Positions 1 to 8,980 of a stretch of 28,089 nucleotides of DNA are shown piece after piece. The stretch spans positions 1-28,089 of IMG/VR virus record IMGVR_UViG_3300013005_000131, one strand, 5' to 3'. A model generated the notes under the pieces. The model saw only the letters and a program-made list of their open reading frames with translations. It ran no database searches and was not told where the DNA came from. The position numbers and the translations under genes are program-made. The first letter of the stretch is position 1; every line of letters begins with the position of its first letter. Source of the stretch: a virus.

Positions 1-45
1 AATGGACACGCCTTGAATACTTGCGGCGTAATCTTGAGTTGCCAT
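1..45 (-). CDS. Partial CDS (N-terminus only), downstream structural-region gene
   Basis: An ATG at 45 opens a frame that runs off the left edge of the window, giving 15 residues beginning MATQDYAAS. It is preceded by AAGGAG at 57-62, a good Shine-Dalgarno sequence, and follows the stop of the 292-aa structural gene by about 40 bases on the same strand. The position after the capsid genes suggests a head-completion or tail gene. Too little is present to assign a function. Confidence 0.7.
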   Translation of the reverse strand, partial: MATQDYAASIQGVSI

Positions 46-85
46 GTGTTTCTTTCTCCTTATTTAGCTATCAACGTAGATAATT

Positions 86-964
86 CTACGCTGTTAGATC
101 GATTCTTACTGCTAAGTGGACAGACGAATCAAAGTAAACCGCCGCTGGGCGGATTGCTTTAAGACGTATGTTGTTTTGATTTCCTGATACGTCATAGCCC
201 TGTGCTAGAGTATCAGTGACGACATCGATGTCGCCAAGAACAACCCTGACATCACCGGTGGCGTACATCCATTTGTTTATTGCGGTAGGCGTCTCTGTAT
301 CTCCAGCCGCGTCAGTTGGGCCTGCTCCTGAGTAACCAGAACCGATTACTATTGGAGTTCCACTAACAGTTCTGAGGCACTTCTCATTGCTGTCGGACGC
401 AGGATAAACTAAGTTCGAGCTTGCAAGAAGCGCGGCAACGTCGCGGGTCATGTGAATGACTCCTTGAATTCCACACGCTGAGGTTTCTCCAATTGTCTGC
501 TCAAGAAGCGCAAGAGCACGACGAGCAGATAGGGCTGTACCTGAGTTAAGTATCGTAGCGGCAGGATCTACTAGTGCTCGATTTGAGTGGCTTTCACCAA
601 TGCGAATCACACCGTCCCATAGCTCCTTCTCAAGAGCCTTCTGTGTAATACAGTCTGCCTGAAGTTTAATTCTTTCAATATGATCTACACCAAGTAGACC
701 TAATGTTGAGCGGTAGTCCTCAACCTCGATAAAAAATGGTTTAATCTCGTCATAGCGAGTTGGTGTTGCATTGCTTGCAATTGTGTATGACGTTGTATCT
801 GTGTCATCCCAGTTTTTAGCAGAGTAGACTCCACTGTCCCAGTATTGTGAAAAACCGCGTACCCACTGGTCTTCATTTGACTTTGTGTCAGGCTTAACAC
901 AGCCCAATAGGCCAAAGCCAGCACCCATAACCATAGGTGCTTCAAATACTCCCTTGAAGGCCAT
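86..964 (-). CDS. Putative virion structural protein downstream of the major capsid protein
   Basis: This 292-aa protein follows the major capsid gene after a 92-base gap. Its start is supported by AGGAAG a few bases upstream of the ATG. The C-terminal third (a WMYATGDVRVVLG segment, then an AIRPAAVYFDSSVHLAVRIDL segment) resembles a family I associate with actinobacteriophage head modules, found next to the capsid gene. Its closing beta-rich layout is reminiscent of an HK97-type capsid fold, but I cannot confirm this by eye. No signal peptide, membrane segment or catalytic motif is visible. It could be a second capsid-fold protein, a decoration or vertex protein, or a head-tail connector. 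The structural role is inferred from position and family impression; the exact function is unknown. Confidence 0.65.
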   Translation of the reverse strand: MAFKGVFEAPMVMGAGFGLLGCVKPDTKSNEDQWVRGFSQYWDSGVYSAKNWDDTDTTSYTIASNATPTRYDEIKPFFIEVEDYRSTLGLLGVDHIERIKLQADCITQKALEKELWDGVIRIGESHSNRALVDPAATILNSGTALSARRALALLEQTIGETSACGIQGVIHMTRDVAALLASSNLVYPASDSNEKCLRTVSGTPIVIGSGYSGAGPTDAAGDTETPTAINKWMYATGDVRVVLGDIDVVTDTLAQGYDVSGNQNNIRLKAIRPAAVYFDSSVHLAVRIDLTA

Positions 965-1005
965 CTTTACTTCCTAATCTAAAAGTTTGTTTGATTGTTT
1001 GTATC

Positions 1006-1031
1006 GGAGGGGCCCGTTTCCGAGCCCCTCC
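1006..1031 (-). other. Strong RNA hairpin with GAAA tetraloop between capsid gene and next gene
   Basis: On the transcribed strand, arms of 11 bases (1021-1031 and 1006-1016) pair completely, with one G-U wobble, around a GAAA loop. The stem is very GC rich. The bases after it are A rich (GATACAAACAATC), with no U run, so this is not a canonical intrinsic terminator. A 3'-end stabiliser or processing barrier for the abundant capsid mRNA, or a partial attenuator, is more likely. Confidence 0.7.
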
Positions 1032-1056
1032 TCAACATTACTAAAGTGGTTACGGC

Positions 1057-3075
1057 TTAGTACTCAATCGCCGCAGCTGTTGCGCCACCTGTTGTATCAC
1101 GGAGGGCTGCTGCCACGCCGTTTACGTTGATGGTGCTTGTGATCTGAAGTGATTCTACTCCGACGAACGCGACACCTTCGAAGGTCTCAACGAACATCTT
1201 GTAGTCGTTTGTGCCAACAAGTGTGCTGTCACGAACGATACCAAGATCCAAAGTACCACCATCAAGGAAGAGGAATGAACCCTCTGCGAATAGGTACCAT
1301 ACGAATGAATCTGGGAACTCCAGCATTGCTGCTGTGCCTTGTGAACCAAACACTGTTGCATCCAGAGAAGTACATAGGTTTACGCCGCGTGATGCTGCGT
1401 AGCCGTCGATTTCTGCGTATGCGTTAAGTGTGTTGTCGCCAGGCATTGCGATAGCTAGATCTGCTGCCATTGCATCCTTTACCCAGCCAGGAATGATTGC
1501 GCGAAGTGGCGCATCAGTCTCTAGACGGTGACGTGAACGGTAAGCTGCTGCTGCGCGGCCCATTTGAACCAAGAAATCGCGACCAAATCCGATTAGGGAT
1601 GTTGATGTGATTGCTGTTGAAGCAGCACCGATCTTAGTCATTAGGTTTTGCTCAGCTTCGCGTGCGTGCTGGATTAGACCAAGCTCGTTGTGACGAGCGA
1701 TCAATTCAGGATATGCACGTGTTGCAAGGTTACCGAACTGCATTTGTAGAGTTACAGCGTCAGTTGCGACGGTGGTCTCTGCTGCTGCAGCAACTGTCAA
1801 GCTAAGCTTGGTGTCAGTTCCTGGGTTTGTGTCAACTGCGTTTGTCCAAACACCAACAGCGTTAGCGTATGAGCTAAGTACTGGTGGAGTTACGAAGCGG
1901 ATACCGCCACGGTTAGCTTGGAACTTAGGTAGGCAGTCGCGCACTGGACGAGCGGTTGTTCCGATACCAAAGATATCGTACTTAACTTCGAATGGTGCAA
2001 CATGGCCACCAGAAGCAACAAGTGCCTCAGGAGCTGTTACTGCTTGGATTTTTGCCCAGTTTGATTCTGCATCATTTGTTAATGTGCGCTCTTCTGGGAA
2101 TGATGTTGAGAAAGAAGCAACAATGTGCTGCTCTCCATTTCCACCATTTACGTTGCGGAATCCATGAAGACGCTTTGCCATAAGGCCAGCTACTTCTGTC
2201 ATGTCCTTTACTTCGCTGCCTGCTGAGTAGCCAGGAATATCAGCACCCGCTGTGATTGCCACGGCGGCTACTGAAGCCTGAGCTACTGGGCGACGGTCAG
2301 CTGGAACTTCAATGTTTGAAGTTTCTTCTGATGATACTGCGGCGGTCACTGGTGCCTCCTGCTCCTTCTGCTCAATAACTTGAGCTGTTTCTGTTGTTGT
2401 TGATGCTTCAGCCTCAGGAGCAACTTCAGCTACAGCCTCGGCAACTGGTGCCTCGTCTGCTGATGCAGTTACAACAGGTGCTTCTTCAGCAACTGCTTCT
2501 ACCTTAGCTTCTTCGGCAGCGAATTCCGCAGGTGCGGCTTCTTCTGCCTTAACTTCTGTTACAGCTGCTTCTGCTACAGGTTCTGTTGCAGGTGCAGCTT
2601 CTACAGCTACCTCGGTAGCTGGTGTTGCTTCGACTACTGTCTCAGCGATTGTGTCGTCGGTCGATAGTTCCGAACCAGTTTCCACAGCAGTTGACGCTTC
2701 AGCCATCGGCTCTTTGTCTGCTGGCTTTTCCTCTTCCATAGCAGGAACAGCAGGAGCTTCTTCAGCTTCTTTGTCCTCTTCCATAGGTTCGGCTTCGCCT
2801 TCAGCCTTTGGAGCATCTTCAGCTTCACCCTTGACGCGCATTGCAGCCTCTGCGGCACGTGCAGCAAGTTCTTCAACTTGTGCTTCGCGACGCTTTGCTT
2901 CATTGCGTACTGTGTCAAGCATGTCAGCTAGTGATGTCATCGCATCTACTGTCTGGGGAGTTGGATCTTCCTTTTCAACCGTCTCAAATTCGCCGACAAT
3001 AGCACTTTGAAGCTCAGCGAGTTGATCCTCGTTAAGCTCAGTTAGTGTATCTAGCATTTCTTTAATACGGTCCAC
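1057..3075 (-). CDS. Major capsid protein, HK97-fold, with long fused acidic N-terminal (delta/scaffold-like) domain
   Basis: This 672-aa protein starts at a GTG with a strong GGAGGGA ribosome binding site. Residues 1-60 look helical. Residues about 60-255 are a low-complexity acidic stretch dominated by E, A, V and P. From about 260 (RRPVAQASVAAVAITAGADIPG) the protein becomes a folded capsid-like sequence, with an E-loop-like segment near 374-400 (RPVRDCLPKF, then GGIRFVTPPVL). The C-terminus has the strand-rich pattern of HK97-type capsid proteins. HK97-type phages without a separate scaffold use a cleavable N-terminal delta domain, and no scaffold gene is seen here. I infer that the protease encoded just upstream removes about 260-290 residues. 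The delta-like region is much longer than the 102 residues of HK97. Confidence 0.88.
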   Translation of the reverse strand: MDRIKEMLDTLTELNEDQLAELQSAIVGEFETVEKEDPTPQTVDAMTSLADMLDTVRNEAKRREAQVEELAARAAEAAMRVKGEAEDAPKAEGEAEPMEEDKEAEEAPAVPAMEEEKPADKEPMAEASTAVETGSELSTDDTIAETVVEATPATEVAVEAAPATEPVAEAAVTEVKAEEAAPAEFAAEEAKVEAVAEEAPVVTASADEAPVAEAVAEVAPEAEASTTTETAQVIEQKEQEAPVTAAVSSEETSNIEVPADRRPVAQASVAAVAITAGADIPGYSAGSEVKDMTEVAGLMAKRLHGFRNVNGGNGEQHIVASFSTSFPEERTLTNDAESNWAKIQAVTAPEALVASGGHVAPFEVKYDIFGIGTTARPVRDCLPKFQANRGGIRFVTPPVLSSYANAVGVWTNAVDTNPGTDTKLSLTVAAAAETTVATDAVTLQMQFGNLATRAYPELIARHNELGLIQHAREAEQNLMTKIGAASTAITSTSLIGFGRDFLVQMGRAAAAYRSRHRLETDAPLRAIIPGWVKDAMAADLAIAMPGDNTLNAYAEIDGYAASRGVNLCTSLDATVFGSQGTAAMLEFPDSFVWYLFAEGSFLFLDGGTLDLGIVRDSTLVGTNDYKMFVETFEGVAFVGVESLQITSTINVNGVAAALRDTTGGATAAAIEY

Positions 3076-3182
3076 TACTGTCCCTCCTCCGGGCCAGTCA
3101 CGACGAACGAGATATTCTCATTCGTCTCGTTGATCAGTCCAAGGCTGAGGGACTCCGCTGCAATAGCGTGGAGGCACTCCAC
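3075..3182 (-). CDS. Possible small ORF coupled to the capsid gene (35 aa)
   Basis: A GTG at 3182 opens a 35-codon frame (begins MECLHAIAAESLSLGL, ends TGPEEGQ) whose TAG stop shares its G with the capsid GTG start, giving TAGTG. The peptide looks protein-like and ends over the capsid ribosome binding site, an arrangement typical of translational coupling. There is no Shine-Dalgarno before its GTG; the upstream sequence is AT rich and contains TATTAT. The frame also stays open upstream of the GTG. It may be a leader peptide for capsid translation, or a chance frame. Confidence 0.4.
   Translation of the reverse strand: MECLHAIAAESLSLGLINETNENISFVVTGPEEGQ
3102..3126 (-). other. RNA hairpin in the capsid gene leader
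   Basis: Arms 3116-3126 and 3102-3112 pair over 11 positions, with one U-G wobble, around a 3-base loop on the transcribed strand, 27 bases upstream of the capsid GTG. A second perfect 6-bp hairpin lies at 3168-3182. There is no U run, so termination is unlikely. They may adjust capsid translation or protect the mRNA end. Confidence 0.5.
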
Positions 3183-3208
3183 CCGAATTGAATAATATAT
3201 TGCTTTTA

Positions 3209-6200
3209 TTAGGTTAATAGTCGAAGCATCTTACTTAACTCAGAGCTTATTTGGCTCTGGTTAAGGAAATCTCCTCCGGCCATATAGGAGCGTAGTCCTT
3301 CGGTAGCGACGTCCGCGTCCTCTTTACCGATCTTAGCCTCCACCCTCATAATCATGTCATCGACAAGGTCACGTAGGGCAGGAGGTAGATCGCTAAATCT
3401 TACCTTTGTAGCGTCTGCTCCAAAAGGTAAAGGTAGATTGGCGATTGTCTCGCCTAGAGCACGTGCGCTCTCACGCACGTTAGTTAGAGCCTGTGGGTTA
3501 AGAGCTCCAGAGTCGATACGGTCAATGAGTCCGATAACATCTGTTGCAGAGCGTGCAGCCTCAATGTAATCACCTGAGTTGCCCAGCCCTTCAGCCTCAT
3601 TAACCTTGTCAAGAACGTTTTGTAGACCAGAATCGCCAATATCCTGCTTTAGTCGAGCAAGAACTGTGCGAAACTTACCTTTAGCATCACGCGGTTGAGT
3701 CTTGCCAGAGACGTATTTAGCCTCTGGTTCACTGGACTCAACCGCTAATGCTTTTCCCAGGTCGTTTGTTTCCTCTTCTGCGGCTGCAACTAAAGGAATA
3801 CGTGAACGAAGACCTTCAACTGCAAAGCTAATCTCCTCTGAGGACATTGCCTTCCACTTTTCAGGGATGAGATCCGCACGGTCAAGAACGCGAGCGCGCT
3901 TCATGATGTGACGACGGATTGCCGCACGCTTTGAAGGCTTGCCACGTCCGTAGGCTTGGATTGAATCCTTTAATGAATCAACGTTTGTGATTGGGTAGGA
4001 TCCGTCTGGAAGAGCTAGACCCTTCTTTGCAAGCTTCTGGCGTACCTCACGTGAGATGTAGCCAAACCCATCCTCGTAGTCTTCTGTTGGAAGAACACGA
4101 GATGAAAGCTCAGTTATTTGAGCTTGAAGCTCTGACCTTCTTTTTGCACGAATATCGGCAAAACGCAGGCGAGCGTCATCAGCTTTGATTGAAAGCTCTG
4201 TTAGTTCTAACTGCTCAAGTTTTTGTACACGAGCAGCAAGTTCTGACACAGGGTCACTCTTCATCTTAGCCAGAGTGCTTGCGCCAGCGGCAACAAGTGC
4301 CATAACCTGTCCTGATGCGACTCGGGCACGAGCAATAGGGAACCCAGGGACATTTACCTGGCAAACCGCTACTAGCTCAAGGGCACCCTTAATTGGGCGC
4401 CAGTCTCCTGAAGGAGCTGATGCGCGAAGGGCACGGATTTGCTCCGGAGTTGCGCTAGGGCGTAGTGCTCCAGCAACCCAGATGCCATAGGCATCTTCTC
4501 CAGCATGAACATCTGATACAGCAGATCCTGTGTCGTCGTAGTGACGAGCAGCTGCTGCGGCGCTTGCCTCAAGTGATGCATGACCACCGGCAAGTGTTAG
4601 TTGACCTACAGGAACATCAGTTCCGTCGTCAGTGCGAACTACTCCTGTGTGGAAGTAGGCATATTTGCTCTTTGAGCGTGGTGGCTTAGTTCCATACGCT
4701 AGTCCAATGTGATCTACATGCCATGCAGCAATGTGACCAAACACCTGACCTTCATCTGTAACTGTAAGCGGTGTTGCTTTTTTAAGTTCTGGATTTGCAA
4801 ACCAGCTCTTTGGTGGGGTGACGGGGATTGCTCCAGCAACGAAACCGCATGCGACTAGCGACGCTGCTTCTGCCGGATCCACATCTTCCACATAGACTCC
4901 GTCAGGAATCACATCATCCTCCTGTATCTCATTTTCTTCCTCAACGAGGAAAATCTTGCATTCTTGGAATGCAGGCTTAGGCACCATAGTAACTCCCATA
5001 ACGCGTGCCTTAGTAATGTCCATTTTACCATTACCAACTTTACCTGGCTTATCTTCTCCAGCCTTTAGTTCTTCTTCTTGTGCTTCAAACATATCCATGT
5101 CGGCTGAAACTCCACGGATAAAACCTTCACGAACTAGACGTTCGGCTTCCTTACCGTATTCACCAGTATCAAACACGCCCGTGGCGTTTCCGATACCTTG
5201 CTCAACGCGTTCCATGCTTTCAATACGGCCTACGACTACAGACCCTGCATGGCCTTCGCCTGTTTTGATCTGCCACATCAATGGAAGTGGTAGCTCGCGC
5301 AGGTTAATTGCATCTTTTCTAAACTTACGGCCATCACCTGACTCGATTCCTTCAGGGATAACAAGAGGAATCACGAACTTGGCGCCTGGCTTTTCGTGCC
5401 CTGCTGCAACTAGGCCCATACGAGAACGAGCCTCGTTTGCCCGAGCGGATAGCGCTGCTCTTTCAATCATCTCTTCAGAGCTTACAACAACATCGGTGCT
5501 AAAGGAGTTACGTCCTCTTCCTTTTCTACCGTAAAGTTGACGATGTTCCTTGTCACCTGTCCACATTCCGGTCATTTCTTTATGACGGAGTGAGCAGTAG
5601 CCTTTTGCACGTGGACCCATGTACTTTGAAAGTTGACGCACGCAACGTGTCCAGTCACCTGCAGTGTTCCAGCGAATCTTCATTCCGCCCTTACCGATAG
5701 TCCAGTAACGACGCAAGGCTTCAGCGTTTCCACGATTACGGTCAAGGCCACCAGCCGCAGTTAGCGTTGGTCCCCATAGAACAGTAAGAATATGGTCTAC
5801 ATCTTCAGAGACGTAGATAGACGCTGTAACCGTGTTTGTGTCAATCTGTGTTAATACATCCTGCAGCGTCTCACTGTCAAGAGGCACAACTGGCGGAGGC
5901 GTCGCAGAGTTAAGGTCTGAGATGATGCCTTCATCACGAACCCACTCAGCTTCAACTCGCTTGTAAGCCATTGGAAGATTTGATTTAGAGCTAGCAGGCA
6001 CTAGTGCAATTAGGTCCATCACAGCTCGAGGATCATCTGGAGAAACAAGAGCTAAAAACAACGGCTGAACGTCAGAGTTGTCTGGTGTTAGTTCAACAGC
6101 AGCAGCTGAGGACATCATTCCTGATGCTCTAGTTACTGGCTGATACCAAAGACGATTTGGATAGGTAGTCTCACCAGTTTTCTTGTTTACAATTTTTTTA

Positions 6201-7921
6201 TTTAGCCAGGACTTAAGAAGAGGGTGATCATACGCATCGAGAGTAAGCGTTTTGCCTGTCATCTTTAAGATGTCAGCGCCCTTAGTGCCAGAGATATCTG
6301 GTGTACCAGCTCTATCAAGAGGAGTTGCACCTGCTGGAGCCTTGGTTGGAGTCTGCGCAGATGGTTTTGGCGCTCCTGGAACAGTTGCTCCTGGTTGCGC
6401 AGTAATAGAAGAGCCTGGCGCTGCTGGCGCAGGCGTATTTAACGGCTTAAACTGGTCTCGTTGCGATTTAACCCACGCTGGCCAGTTATTAACAATCTCG
6501 GCCATATCACTTGGGCGTAACGCAGGTAAAGTTCCAGGAATTTGAACGTTTGGACGGTCAATCGGTGTACGTGGCTGTGCAAGTATCCCTGTTGTGTCAA
6601 ACGCAGGAGTGTCAACAGTCTCTCTTGAGATCGCGCCAATGTACTTATCAACCTTTTCAGTTGATTGCGCTGGCACATCAGCGGTTGTTCCGTTATCAAA
6701 TTGAATTTTAACTGTGTTAGACTCAGGGTTAATTGCGCGGATTGTTCCGACGCCGTTTTGGACGTCACCACCGACAACAACACGAGATCCTTGTGACGCA
6801 AAACGACCTGACGCATCACGAACTTGACGCGCTGCGTTCTCAGAGCGCTCTTCAGGCGTGTACTTGCCATCTCCTTCAGCAGGAGCAGCAGGTGCTGTTG
6901 GTGCAGCAACCATCGCGCTGTCGACATAGTCCCAGTCAACCTCATTCATTGCGCGTGCAACTAGGTGAGCCTCGTCATAGTCAATGTCTTCAACAGAAAC
7001 ATATCTGTCAGGGTTTTGTTGTAGTCGTGCTGAGATAATTATTGCTGAGTCTGGGTCAATTACAACGTGCGACTTCTCAACGTAGTCATCTACATCGTCA
7101 AGCTCACTATCGTATAGATAAACGTCTCCGTTGTATAAACCTAAGTCGTCCCAGCCTAAGCCGTCCCAGACGTAGACGCTTCCATCAAAATCAATCTTGT
7201 AAAGACGGTCCATACCTGTGCCGTCAAGTCGTACTCGAGCAAGAAACTCTGGTGCAGTCATTGCTGGCTTCTCTTGAGCTTCCTTAAATGCATCTAAGTC
7301 AGAGGTATAAAGACGTGGTGCGTCATAGTCACTAATATCCTGCTCATAACCAGGAAGAACATAGCCATCAGCAGTTAGGGATTTTTTGTTTTCGCGTTCT
7401 ACGATTGCTTGCGCCCAGCGCCATCCCGCGTCGCCGCCCCAGAGAGCCCACGCAATACGCCCACGAGAAGGAAAGCCCTTTTCACCTGGCTGGTATCCTT
7501 GCGCCTTCTTATCAATCTCATGACGAGGAAAATACTTCGCAATATGACGGACCTTTTCGATCCCGATCTGCCCTCCCTTAGCAAGAGTGCGCGCGGTGTT
7601 GAGCCCAACTGGTGTACCTCCTCGCTTATGTTCTTTTCTCCATTCAATACCTTTTTTAGCTTCAACCTGAACTCCGCGAGGAATAGTGTACATACGTCCT
7701 GAAGCAACAATAACCTTAATTTCTAGGTCTGCTAAAGCACCTTGTGCAAGATCAAACATTGCCTGAGGCATCTCGTCAGAGCAAGGCGTCCAGCTGCTAG
7801 ATGAAAACATCTGCTCAGCGTTACCAGTCTCGATGACAAGGTTAACGTTCTTGTCTATTACAACAGCGTTATCCCCACTTTGGAATAAAACTAGTGAGTC
7901 ATTAACTCCAAGTATATTCAC
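3209..7921 (-). CDS. Capsid maturation protease fused into a 1570-aa multidomain virion protein
   Basis: Starts at a GTG directly after the TAA of the upstream gene, with GAGGAAG as ribosome binding site. Order of domains: a conserved phage segment at about 77-178 (EWRKEHKRGG ... FPSRGRIAWALWGGD); an RDASGRF motif and SH3/KOW-like module at about 367-420; a Pro/Ala linker; a segment at about 754-795 (RCVRQLSKYMGPRAKGYC); a prohead-protease-like domain at about 835-1000 with H891 in GEGHAGS and S939 in GVSADMDMF, the probable catalytic pair; the beta-rich domain at 1040-1210 usually attached to actinophage capsid proteases; a coiled coil at about 1220-1275; a basic segment at 1287-1353 (LAKKGLALPDGSYPI ... 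RADLIPEKW); and a C-terminal domain after RDAKGKF. Such proteases are usually far shorter. It should cleave the capsid delta domain and perhaps neighbouring virion proteins. Protease assignment is confident; the roles of the other parts are unknown. Confidence 0.85.
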   Translation of the reverse strand: MNILGVNDSLVLFQSGDNAVVIDKNVNLVIETGNAEQMFSSSSWTPCSDEMPQAMFDLAQGALADLEIKVIVASGRMYTIPRGVQVEAKKGIEWRKEHKRGGTPVGLNTARTLAKGGQIGIEKVRHIAKYFPRHEIDKKAQGYQPGEKGFPSRGRIAWALWGGDAGWRWAQAIVERENKKSLTADGYVLPGYEQDISDYDAPRLYTSDLDAFKEAQEKPAMTAPEFLARVRLDGTGMDRLYKIDFDGSVYVWDGLGWDDLGLYNGDVYLYDSELDDVDDYVEKSHVVIDPDSAIIISARLQQNPDRYVSVEDIDYDEAHLVARAMNEVDWDYVDSAMVAAPTAPAAPAEGDGKYTPEERSENAARQVRDASGRFASQGSRVVVGGDVQNGVGTIRAINPESNTVKIQFDNGTTADVPAQSTEKVDKYIGAISRETVDTPAFDTTGILAQPRTPIDRPNVQIPGTLPALRPSDMAEIVNNWPAWVKSQRDQFKPLNTPAPAAPGSSITAQPGATVPGAPKPSAQTPTKAPAGATPLDRAGTPDISGTKGADILKMTGKTLTLDAYDHPLLKSWLNKKIVNKKTGETTYPNRLWYQPVTRASGMMSSAAAVELTPDNSDVQPLFLALVSPDDPRAVMDLIALVPASSKSNLPMAYKRVEAEWVRDEGIISDLNSATPPPVVPLDSETLQDVLTQIDTNTVTASIYVSEDVDHILTVLWGPTLTAAGGLDRNRGNAEALRRYWTIGKGGMKIRWNTAGDWTRCVRQLSKYMGPRAKGYCSLRHKEMTGMWTGDKEHRQLYGRKGRGRNSFSTDVVVSSEEMIERAALSARANEARSRMGLVAAGHEKPGAKFVIPLVIPEGIESGDGRKFRKDAINLRELPLPLMWQIKTGEGHAGSVVVGRIESMERVEQGIGNATGVFDTGEYGKEAERLVREGFIRGVSADMDMFEAQEEELKAGEDKPGKVGNGKMDITKARVMGVTMVPKPAFQECKIFLVEEENEIQEDDVIPDGVYVEDVDPAEAASLVACGFVAGAIPVTPPKSWFANPELKKATPLTVTDEGQVFGHIAAWHVDHIGLAYGTKPPRSKSKYAYFHTGVVRTDDGTDVPVGQLTLAGGHASLEASAAAAARHYDDTGSAVSDVHAGEDAYGIWVAGALRPSATPEQIRALRASAPSGDWRPIKGALELVAVCQVNVPGFPIARARVASGQVMALVAAGASTLAKMKSDPVSELAARVQKLEQLELTELSIKADDARLRFADIRAKRRSELQAQITELSSRVLPTEDYEDGFGYISREVRQKLAKKGLALPDGSYPITNVDSLKDSIQAYGRGKPSKRAAIRRHIMKRARVLDRADLIPEKWKAMSSEEISFAVEGLRSRIPLVAAAEEETNDLGKALAVESSEPEAKYVSGKTQPRDAKGKFRTVLARLKQDIGDSGLQNVLDKVNEAEGLGNSGDYIEAARSATDVIGLIDRIDSGALNPQALTNVRESARALGETIANLPLPFGADATKVRFSDLPPALRDLVDDMIMRVEAKIGKEDADVATEGLRSYMAGGDFLNQSQISSELSKMLRLLT

Positions 7922-8980
7922 TTACTCTTCCTCCGTAATAGGTCCACCAACAACCCACGCGTTACATGTACGAGATGCCGCACACTTAAAATCTAAAGCT
8001 TCGCAGTACCCAAGCTCTGCCGCGTCAACCGCGTCCCAGGCATTATCACTTGAGGATCCGCCTTGCTCAATACCAGTTGTAATACAGTCAAGCATCTTAG
8101 GAGTGCGAATAAACATTACGCAGTTTCCACATGTGCTCTTTCGTGCCTCGTCGCCAGAGACTCCCCAGCGTGTTCCTTTATCGTCCCAGAACTCATCGTT
8201 TGGTTCATTTGGATTTAGCGGGCCGTAGCCTGCGTTCTTAATTGCATATTCACGATTTTCAAGATTAACAACAATGTCCTGTGTTGCAGGAGGGCAATCA
8301 CCATCTGCAGCTGCGGTAATAGGCTCAGACTCTTCGTCCTCGTATTGTGCAGTGTCTTCTGTGGTAAGAGTTTCATCATTACCCTCAGCCATATCGTAGA
8401 TCTTTATAAACTTAGGTGTTACCTCATGAACCTCTAGCCCGTCGATTGACTCGTCGTCTGCAGGCAGCTTAAACCATCCGCTATTTGAGCGGGCGTACAT
8501 TCCAGCCTCTGATGAGTAAATTAGGTACTTAACCTCTTGAGATTCAGTGTCAACTGCTGCATAAAGATTATCCTCTGGAGCAGGCGCGTTGGGAGTAAAC
8601 GCTAGTTTTACATCTGCCATGTACATCTCCTCTAGTGCCTCAGCAGGTACGGTAGTCCTAAGGCTCGAAGCCCATCTACCGTCTGTGTCTTGAAATGCTC
8701 GTACTGTATAAATCTTACCGTAACTTGAGAAAGTTATGTCGCCTCTCGACTCATTTACACGTACATCTTCAGGCCGAACAAGTGGGTAGTAACGTATGCC
8801 GTCAATAGTTGAGGCTCCTGCGTGAGGCTTGTCGTCAATCATCTCGACGTGAACTCCGTAGACCGGTTGAAGCATGACCTGCCCATCTTCACCTTTAACT
8901 GTCATAACCGCAGGACCGGCTAGAAAGCCTTCGTCAGTCTTCCACGCTGCCTCATCTGTAAACTTCAACTTATTTATCAC
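7922..8980 (-). CDS. Virion-region protein with C-terminal Cys-rich (metal or Fe-S like) domain
   Basis: This 352-aa protein starts at a GTG whose GTGA overlaps the TGA of the giant upstream gene, and it ends directly against the GTG of the protease gene, so the three are translationally coupled. Residues 1-200 look beta-rich, followed by an acidic linker. The C-terminal 110 residues carry C284, C287, C299, C326, C333 and C339 in the pattern CGNC ... C ... GYC ... DFKCAASRTC, followed by a conserved AWVVGGP. This spacing suggests a zinc or iron-sulphur site, like the small Cys-rich domains found in phage virion proteins. Placement between portal and protease suggests a head-associated role. 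The exact function is unknown, and metal binding is inference. Confidence 0.7.
   Translation of the reverse strand: MINKLKFTDEAAWKTDEGFLAGPAVMTVKGEDGQVMLQPVYGVHVEMIDDKPHAGASTIDGIRYYPLVRPEDVRVNESRGDITFSSYGKIYTVRAFQDTDGRWASSLRTTVPAEALEEMYMADVKLAFTPNAPAPEDNLYAAVDTESQEVKYLIYSSEAGMYARSNSGWFKLPADDESIDGLEVHEVTPKFIKIYDMAEGNDETLTTEDTAQYEDEESEPITAAADGDCPPATQDIVVNLENREYAIKNAGYGPLNPNEPNDEFWDDKGTRWGVSGDEARKSTCGNCVMFIRTPKMLDCITTGIEQGGSSSDNAWDAVDAAELGYCEALDFKCAASRTCNAWVVGGPITEEE

Noticed and set aside
2651-3010. Long plus-strand frame opposite the capsid N-terminus
   Set aside because: Ser/Ala-rich shadow of the Glu/Ala low-complexity region on the other strand; no ribosome binding site.
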